Part shown: piece by piece, positions 58,901 to 64,000 of the stretch | How the letters are laid out: each line of letters begins with the position of its first letter | How positions within the stretch are numbered: the first letter of the stretch is position 1 | Origin: Sporothrix humicola | Lineage: Eukaryota; Ascomycota; Sordariomycetes; Ophiostomatales; Ophiostomataceae | Direction: 5' to 3' | NCBI GenBank assembly: GCA_021396245.1 | Contig: WNYE01000056.1 | Coordinates: forward strand, 1 to 64,000 | Length of the DNA stretch: 64,000 bases | Made by a program: the position numbers and the translations under genes | The notes under the pieces: model-generated | Seen by the model: only the letters and a program-made list of their open reading frames with translations | What the model was told of the DNA's origin: nothing | Databases searched by the model: none

Positions 58901-61900
58901 TCCACGCCTGCCAAGGTGGCTCCCTCGTCTTCTGCCGCCCCCGGTCCTTCCACGCCTGTCATTTCCCCTGGCGCCCAGCGTGACCGCGAACGCGAGCTCG
59001 AGCGCCAGCGCGAGTCTCTTGTCCGCCGCGAGAGCGAGCGTGCTCTCGAGCGCGCCCAGCGCGACCGCGACCACCAGAACCAGCGCCGCCGCAGCGGCAC
59101 CCTCGAGCGCGAGCAGCACGAGGCCGAGGCCATCCTGGAGCGCACCTCGCACTCGACCGCCCCCATTGACAAGTCCGCCGTCACGGCTGCCGAAGCCGCC
59201 ATCATGCGCGAGGAGAGCGAGTACAAGAACGAGCCGCCGCGCGGCCGCAGCCCCGGTCGCCGTGAGCCCCGCGACGAAAAGGGCCGCACCGACCGCGACA
59301 TCCGCGAAGAGGCCGACCGCTACTACCGCAAGACGGCCATTGCGCGCCGCATTGCCGAGGAGGAGATCCGCTCGCGCAGTGCCTCGCCGGCCGAGTCGGT
59401 CGTCGAGAAGTACACGAGCCGTAGTAATAGCCGGGAGCCCGCCCAGCACGACAAGGATGCTGATGGCAAAGACGCCGACGCAAAGGATGGCAAAGACCGC
59501 TCGAGCAGCCGCGGCTCCGACAAGAACTCGCGCGGCACCGTCTCGCGCACAAACAGCGACGACGTCCCCGTCGTCCGCATCGTCACGCCGCCCGAGATGG
59601 AGCGCCGCCACGAAAAGGACAAGAGCCGCTACGAGGGCCCCGACGCCGACGTCCGCATCGACAACAAGATCTACCCCAGCCAGCTCGGCAAGTACCTGCT
59701 GCGGTCTGAGGACCGCCGCTACGAAGTCCACGGCGTCTATAAAGGTGGCGAGCGTCGCAGCCGTAGCAGCATCCGCCGCTCCATGACCATGCCGCTCTTT
59801 GTCGCGCGCGATCCCTCCTGCGAGCGCGAGCGGCCCCTCCTGAACCTCGTCATGCCCACGCCCGTGCCCTCGCCCAAGCCCGAGAAGCAGGTCGAGCGGC
59901 TCGAAAAGGCCGCCCAGGAGGAGGAAGAGGCCCGCAAGAACCGCAGCCGCGGTGTTCCTTCTTCTTCTTCTCCCAGCAGCCAGCCAAAGACGGTCGATCC
60001 CTCGGAAATTGACGCCAACATTGTCACCGTCGAGCCCGAGATTATCACCGTCGGCCCGCCCGACGACTTTGACGACGATGTCGCGCCGCCCAAACCGCCG
60101 CCGCCGCCGCCCTATAACGGGCCCAAAGATAAAGATAGGGAGGTCAAGCCGGTTGAGAAGCCCGTCGACAAGCCTGTCGAGCAGCCCATCGACAAGCCCG
60201 AAAAGACCGCCATCGAAAAGGCCGTCGAAAAGTACGAGGACAAGGACAGGTCCGACGAAAAGTCCGAGGGCTCGGCGTCCGGCTCGCCTGTCCCCGTCGC
60301 CCAGTCGCGCTTCCCCAACGCCAAGCGGACAAGCACTGCGCCGCTGCGCAAGTCGGGCTGGGCCGCCATTATCGGCGCCGTCGCAGGCACGGCCGCTGGT
60401 GCCGCCGTTGCCGGCTCCGTCGCTTCTGATACTTCGTCGAAGAGGGACGAGGACATCACAGCGGCCAAGGATGTTAAGGAGGCCGATGCCAAGGATATCA
60501 AGGACAAACCGACTGAGCACATGGCCGGCGAGTTCCCCGAGGACGACGACGAAAAGGCAAAGGAGAAGGAGATTGAGACCGAGATGGAGGCCAAGACCGA
60601 CACCCAGTCAAAAAACGGCAAGGGCAAAGAGGTAGCTGAAGAGGAGCTCCCTCGGCGCCCATTCCGTGATTACGATGATGACGACGACAAGAACAACAAC
60701 GTCATCTCGAGAAACGCCTCGGCCTCTCCGCCCCCGAGCCGTCATGGTCAGATCGAGTACCCAGAGTATTCTGATCGCACTGATCGCACCCACACCCCCG
60801 ACCACTATTTCAGCAGCAAGAACAAGTCCACGCCCCAGGGCGCGTATGGGGACGACCTCGAGTTTGCCGCCATCATGTCCGCCGGCATGCCCTCGTCCGG
60901 CTTTGACGCTGACATTGTCGTCCAGGACCCAACTTACTGGAGGTCAACCCCTGATTCTCGTGGAGCCGAGAAAGAAAAGGAAAAGGAAAAGGGCCACGAC
61001 TCCGACTCGGGCAAGTCGTCTTCCTCTCGCGAGATCGTCTCCGAGACGGCGCTTGGCGACGCGCCCGCAGTGACCGTCCGCGCTGGCCACCGCAGCAAGA
61101 AGGCCAAGCGGGAAGAGAAGGAGAGGGAGAAGCAGCGCCAAGTCGAGCTCGAACGCGAGCGAGAGCTCGAAGAAGAGCAACAGCGCGAGCGTGACGAGGA
61201 TCGCCGACGTGAGCGTGAGCGTGAAGAACGCGAACGTGAGCGCGAAGAGAAGGCTGCCGCCTCTGCTGATCCTCCCGCCGACGAGTGGGCCAGCTACACG
61301 CCGACCAAGAAGAAGGGCAAGGGCAAGAAGGGCAAGAAGGCCTCGTCCTTTGTCGAGGAGGACGAAAAGGTCGAGCGTGAGGCTCCCGAGCCTGTTGTTG
61401 AACCTGTCGTCGAGACAGTCGAACCCGTCTTTGAGACAGTTGAGCGCGACGGCGAGACCTTTGCCGACGCTGCCGAAGCTGTCGACAACAAGACGAATGA
61501 CAACGCCGACAACGCTGACAACGACGACTGGTCGTCGACCTTCTCCAAGTCCCGCAAGCAGTCCAAGAAGGACAAGCGCAAGCAGAAGAAGGCTGCCGAG
61601 GACGACGCGCCGTCCACCAGCCTGTCGCGCTCCGAAGCCAGCGAGACAACCACCGCCACCTACGTCGATAATGACAACGACAACGAAGGCGACAATGTCG
61701 ACACTCAGAAATTCGACGTCAGCAAGTCCGCCTGGGACGAGGACGATCCACCGCCCGACCGCGACCGCGACCGAAAACGAAAGGGCAAGAAAGCCAAGGG
61801 AAAGACTGCAGCAAACAACGCCGATGCCGAAGACCAGTCTTTTTTAGCTAATGCCGGCACCCTTGGCGCGGGTGTCGGAATCGCGGGAGCAGCCGCCGTC

Positions 61901-64000
61901 GCCGCTGTCGTAGCGGCCGCTACGTCGCAGGCTAGCAGCTCTAGCTCTAGCTCGAGCGCTGGCGCTGCCGGCTCTTCCCGCCCAAAAGCCGCCGATGCTT
62001 CTTCTGAGAAGGAGCCTGCCGCCGACCACCCTCGTGGGATGGAGGAGGACGCTCAGCCAAAGGCAGCGCAGCTGCCGGAGGTTGAGACGAAACAGGATAC
62101 AGAAACACAGAAAACAATTGAAATCACAGAAAAACAAGAATCATCACACCAAGATGAACCACAACACGAAGAACCACCATCACAAACACAACCCAAGGAC
62201 TTTGACTCTGCAACCCTCGCAGCGCTCTCTGGCCTTGCCTCCCCCACCCGCTCGCGTGCTCCCTCCGACGCAGCATCCGCGGCCCACTCTGCCATCTCGG
62301 CCGCCCTCTCGGACGCCGTCATCGACCCCGAGATCATTGCGCGCCAGATCCGCCCGGCCATTGACCCGCACTTTGGCGACCTGCTCCCCCTGCCGCCACA
62401 GCCTCCCAGCGCGCCGGGATCGCCCAAGAGTGTTATGTCGGAGCTCGACAGCGACTTTGAGTTCCCCGACCTGCCCGACAGCCGGCCCGAGACGCCGCCC
62501 GAGCACGAGCGCGAGAGCCTTTTGCGAGAGCAGCAAATGGCCCTGGCTGCCGCCCAGCGCCGCCGCTCCGAGACGCCCGTCAAGATCAAGTCGTCGACGG
62601 CCAGCCCCACGGCCGTGCCCATCCAGTGGCTGATGCAGCGCTCGGGCTCGCCCTCGGCCATTGCCGGCAGCCCGCGCATGTACAAGCAGCCGCCGCCCTC
62701 GGCCGCCTCGCAGCAGCCCCAGGAGCAGACAAAGCCCCAGCCGTCGCCCACGCAGTCGCCGACCACGGGTGTTGCCGTCCCCGCCCCTGGTGCGGCATTT
62801 CCTGCGTCTGCCACTTCAGGAACTGCCACGACTGGCACCACCTCAGCCGCTGCCTCACCCGTCACGACGCCCGGCGCTGCCAACGCCCGCGAGGCCCAGG
62901 CCGTCCTGGATTTCTTCTCGACGCCCACGAAGCGCGCTTCGCGTCCTCAGTCTTGGGACAGCACGCGCGACCTCAAGCCCCTCAAGCTGCTGATGCAGCA
63001 CCACCAGCGCTCGGCCAGTCAGCTCTCGGATGTCGAGCTGGCCGGTGACACTGCAGCGACTGGCCCTTCTACAGGCACTGGCGCTCAATCGGCCAGCCAG
63101 GGCAGCAGCAGCAACCCCAGTGCTCTGTCGACACCCATCCGCCGCGGCTTTGTCACCGGCGGCCTGGCTGGTGTTGGCATTGGCGGTGTTGGTGTTGGCG
63201 TCGGTGTGGGCATGGGCATGGCCGGCGAGGCGTCTCCGCTCCGCGAAGCTCTGGCCCGTGCTTCCATGGCCAACAGCGGCAAGCACGCCCACAACCGCCG
63301 CAGCCTGCCGAGCCCCAACGCACTCGCTATGGAGCTGGACTCGTACACCGCTGCCCAGGCCGCCGCCGCTGTCGCCGGCACGGGCTCCAAGTCGGCTGCT
63401 GCCAGCCCCGACAAGGAGCGCGACGAAGACGACGTCATGGACATTACAGACATTACGGACATTACGGACATTCCCATCTCTACGTCGCCGCCGCCGCGCT
63501 CGCAGTCGACGCGCCCGTCCATGGATGTTCTCCGCAGCGACGTCCTGGCCGCTGTCGAGGAGTCTACGTCTACGTCTACGTCCACGGAAGAGAGCAAGGA
63601 CAAGGGCAAGAAGGAGGTCGAGGCCGAGGCTGAGCCCACCACGCCCGCGGCTACTCTGACTGGCGGCTTTGCCTCCCGTCTCGGCTCCGTCTTCTCGTCG
63701 TTTGTCCGCCGCAGCCGCAGCGAGGAAAAGAAGCCCGAGTCCGTTCCTGAGCCTGTCAAGGAAATCGTCGCCCCAGAAGACGTGGAAAAGACAAAAGAGG
63801 CCCCTGGCATTGAAGCCAGTGGTGCCGACCTCGACCGCTTCTTTGACGATGTTGTCTACGACAAGCCTGCCCCTGTTGTCCCGCCGGCTGTTCTACCTGC
63901 ACTGTCAACCGAGTCGACTGCAGCCGAGAAGCTCGACCGCGACGCTCCACTTCCCAGTGTCGAGCCTGTCGCTGACGAGACCCCTGTCTTTGAAGACCCT
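55925..64000 (+). CDS. Leashin-like giant scaffold (involucrin-repeat type), 3' end missing
   Basis: One open frame of 2692 codons with no stop, running off the window end; the full protein is larger. It starts MPQEGRRRSPESARRRR. The Arg/Ser-rich N-terminus resembles fungal involucrin-repeat/leashin (LAH) proteins, which tether Woronin bodies to the cell cortex or septal pore. The chain is mostly charged and disordered. Arg/Glu coiled coils occur at about residues 690-800 and again near 1020-1070 and 1720-1780. At least seven Ala/Gly-rich hydrophobic blocks lie between them (for example at 56232-56297, 57355-57425, 60360-60425, 61862-61930). Short tandem repeats include QYG, GHS and RPDH. No catalytic domain is visible. 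An ATG/GTAAGT mini-exon at 55366 could provide another start. The leashin assignment rests on composition and N-terminal resemblance. Confidence 0.82.
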   Translation, partial: MPQEGRRRSPESARRRRKDRRRSMDGASDKDSHAGESTRSGHHRSSRHSTSSHKPKTTSSSAPITTIPRVPTPTRSRGEAASYYDTTNTFVDPAAFRPTGPMSAAPVAAGAAAGVAGLAAGAAAHLYENQSHAQSQPAPHTPPYNRDPRRYRAGSASSGDSSTSSTSDSLLNISAPRSHVHGIISFFRKSSSPTRQHRASSGHRKKKKRFLRFNNSSSSSVDDGLFYGRGYISRSRVELARDQAASGPSHSQSFDQYGQYGQYGQNHGHSGHSGHSGHGFGTAAAAAAGVAGVAAVAGAALTDHDHLAYGGPTSSSRKEKGNDDDEEILRIGRELAQLAHDENRRDLARVGRRAPTQIAAATVALQRFRQQRHSQGAGGSRDDYASATQAAQAATVGRGATFSRLGHGLGHGHGDMPSSPDDSEWESASEDGHSDDSFASSDGDSGLAYGSNHHLPQKSQSHSQSHAVSHPSHTGSGVGAAALGMAAGAALAGAGAAAAGHHGARPDHRPDHRPDHRPDHRDSTHSTHSSPSNNRFNNITAARRQSSIVDLALFGPHNSLRGHVTSPCGFDDVDRRRPSRTASGPVVSGVSGVSDARPPSQSDSRTANNSHRHRMSGVGVGVGAGAAAGVAAGVAAAAIAGAAGHTSSAPTTPRRYQQQQQPQGPVEIKTPKPVAPVSSRVFDDDVIMASEDRNRQREREREKELERLEKERVARQKEHEREIARREREIEERERALKERQERREREEREEGKAGSSASETATARDARRAERRKEELEERFRRAARFYKAQDEERARKEAEARGETYKSGDKSTDKDGKSSSAIASTVAATSFAATAAALLAEKRKHDEKERLAKKLRDAGDAEDADRALAKLRSDQERAWQEKQKQRDADGHRSPERERYRVYPDGGDVVYYNGKPEQYIPDGKDKGKGKAKDDDKHDATSKSAVDPFQYQVATDAFPTPVYGNTPVRPLTPNVFTIDDGPSWANDEPYEPSTPAKVAPSSSAAPGPSTPVISPGAQRDRERELERQRESLVRRESERALERAQRDRDHQNQRRRSGTLEREQHEAEAILERTSHSTAPIDKSAVTAAEAAIMREESEYKNEPPRGRSPGRREPRDEKGRTDRDIREEADRYYRKTAIARRIAEEEIRSRSASPAESVVEKYTSRSNSREPAQHDKDADGKDADAKDGKDRSSSRGSDKNSRGTVSRTNSDDVPVVRIVTPPEMERRHEKDKSRYEGPDADVRIDNKIYPSQLGKYLLRSEDRRYEVHGVYKGGERRSRSSIRRSMTMPLFVARDPSCERERPLLNLVMPTPVPSPKPEKQVERLEKAAQEEEEARKNRSRGVPSSSSPSSQPKTVDPSEIDANIVTVEPEIITVGPPDDFDDDVAPPKPPPPPPYNGPKDKDREVKPVEKPVDKPVEQPIDKPEKTAIEKAVEKYEDKDRSDEKSEGSASGSPVPVAQSRFPNAKRTSTAPLRKSGWAAIIGAVAGTAAGAAVAGSVASDTSSKRDEDITAAKDVKEADAKDIKDKPTEHMAGEFPEDDDEKAKEKEIETEMEAKTDTQSKNGKGKEVAEEELPRRPFRDYDDDDDKNNNVISRNASASPPPSRHGQIEYPEYSDRTDRTHTPDHYFSSKNKSTPQGAYGDDLEFAAIMSAGMPSSGFDADIVVQDPTYWRSTPDSRGAEKEKEKEKGHDSDSGKSSSSREIVSETALGDAPAVTVRAGHRSKKAKREEKEREKQRQVELERERELEEEQQRERDEDRRREREREEREREREEKAAASADPPADEWASYTPTKKKGKGKKGKKASSFVEEDEKVEREAPEPVVEPVVETVEPVFETVERDGETFADAAEAVDNKTNDNADNADNDDWSSTFSKSRKQSKKDKRKQKKAAEDDAPSTSLSRSEASETTTATYVDNDNDNEGDNVDTQKFDVSKSAWDEDDPPPDRDRDRKRKGKKAKGKTAANNADAEDQSFLANAGTLGAGVGIAGAAAVAAVVAAATSQASSSSSSSSAGAAGSSRPKAADASSEKEPAADHPRGMEEDAQPKAAQLPEVETKQDTETQKTIEITEKQESSHQDEPQHEEPPSQTQPKDFDSATLAALSGLASPTRSRAPSDAASAAHSAISAALSDAVIDPEIIARQIRPAIDPHFGDLLPLPPQPPSAPGSPKSVMSELDSDFEFPDLPDSRPETPPEHERESLLREQQMALAAAQRRRSETPVKIKSSTASPTAVPIQWLMQRSGSPSAIAGSPRMYKQPPPSAASQQPQEQTKPQPSPTQSPTTGVAVPAPGAAFPASATSGTATTGTTSAAASPVTTPGAANAREAQAVLDFFSTPTKRASRPQSWDSTRDLKPLKLLMQHHQRSASQLSDVELAGDTAATGPSTGTGAQSASQGSSSNPSALSTPIRRGFVTGGLAGVGIGGVGVGVGVGMGMAGEASPLREALARASMANSGKHAHNRRSLPSPNALAMELDSYTAAQAAAAVAGTGSKSAAASPDKERDEDDVMDITDITDITDIPISTSPPPRSQSTRPSMDVLRSDVLAAVEESTSTSTSTEESKDKGKKEVEAEAEPTTPAATLTGGFASRLGSVFSSFVRRSRSEEKKPESVPEPVKEIVAPEDVEKTKEAPGIEASGADLDRFFDDVVYDKPAPVVPPAVLPALSTESTAAEKLDRDAPLPSVEPVADETPVFEDP
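57437..57484 (+). repeat. 12-bp coding tandem repeat x4 (RPDH)
   Basis: Four perfect copies of CGTCCTGACCAC in frame, encoding RPDH four times within the leashin-like protein, directly after an Ala/Gly-rich hydrophobic block. Perfect identity at the DNA level suggests recent expansion. Confidence 0.9.

Noticed and set aside
56387..60520. Two minus-strand frames of 692 and 659 codons opposite the leashin-like gene
   Set aside because: Low-complexity Arg/Ala/Val sequence caused by the sense-strand codon bias; the plus frame is open for the full 8 kb.

Overview
This window is nuclear DNA of a filamentous ascomycete, most likely a Sordariomycete. The signs are short spliceosomal introns with CTAAC/CTGAC-type branch points, a group III (Nik1/Os-1) hybrid histidine kinase with HAMP repeats, a giant leashin/involucrin-repeat-type protein of the kind that tethers Woronin bodies, a SAM plus HMG-box regulator, and a terminal patch with a RIP-like signature. 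I cannot name a genus. Ten protein genes are supported. I saw no tRNA, rRNA, CRISPR array or intact transposon.

Layout: 1-240 is an AT-rich, CpA/TpG-poor (RIP-like) scrap next to a CpG-rich stretch. 843-2594 (-) is an FMP42/SLC43-type major facilitator. 6633-10673 (+) is a WW-domain plus PhoD-type metallophosphatase with a long disordered N-terminus, convergent with SEC53 phosphomannomutase (11035-11906, -, two exons). 12.5-13.6 kb is a lower-GC island with small ORFs that may be decayed genes. 14135-14902 (-) is an Asn-rich, prion-like repeat protein. 18376-21744 (-) is an Ecm27-like cation/Ca2+ exchanger, divergent from the condensin kleisin BRN1 (22796-25701, +, two exons).

After an 8.9-kb gap with no convincing gene, 34568-38668 (+) is the NIK1/os-1 histidine kinase. 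It has a CT-rich leader with a probable 5'UTR intron and a probable intron over its stop codon. 39611-43480 (-) is a proposed three-exon microgene (126 aa, C-terminal coiled coil) with introns of 435 and 3054 nt; this is the most unusual object here. 50040-52394 (+) is a six-exon SAM/HMG-box protein behind a 6.5-kb CT-rich upstream zone. 55925 to the window end (+) is one uninterrupted frame of 2692 codons: the N-terminal part of a leashin-like scaffold rich in Arg/Glu coiled coils and Ala/Gly-rich hydrophobic modules.

The genes do not form a pathway cluster. They are independent housekeeping, signalling and structural genes separated by unusually long CT-rich spacers. I found no evidence of a dedicated new multi-gene system. 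The points most worth checking are the microgene's 3-kb intron, the alternative NIK1 C-terminus, the prion-like protein and the low-GC island.
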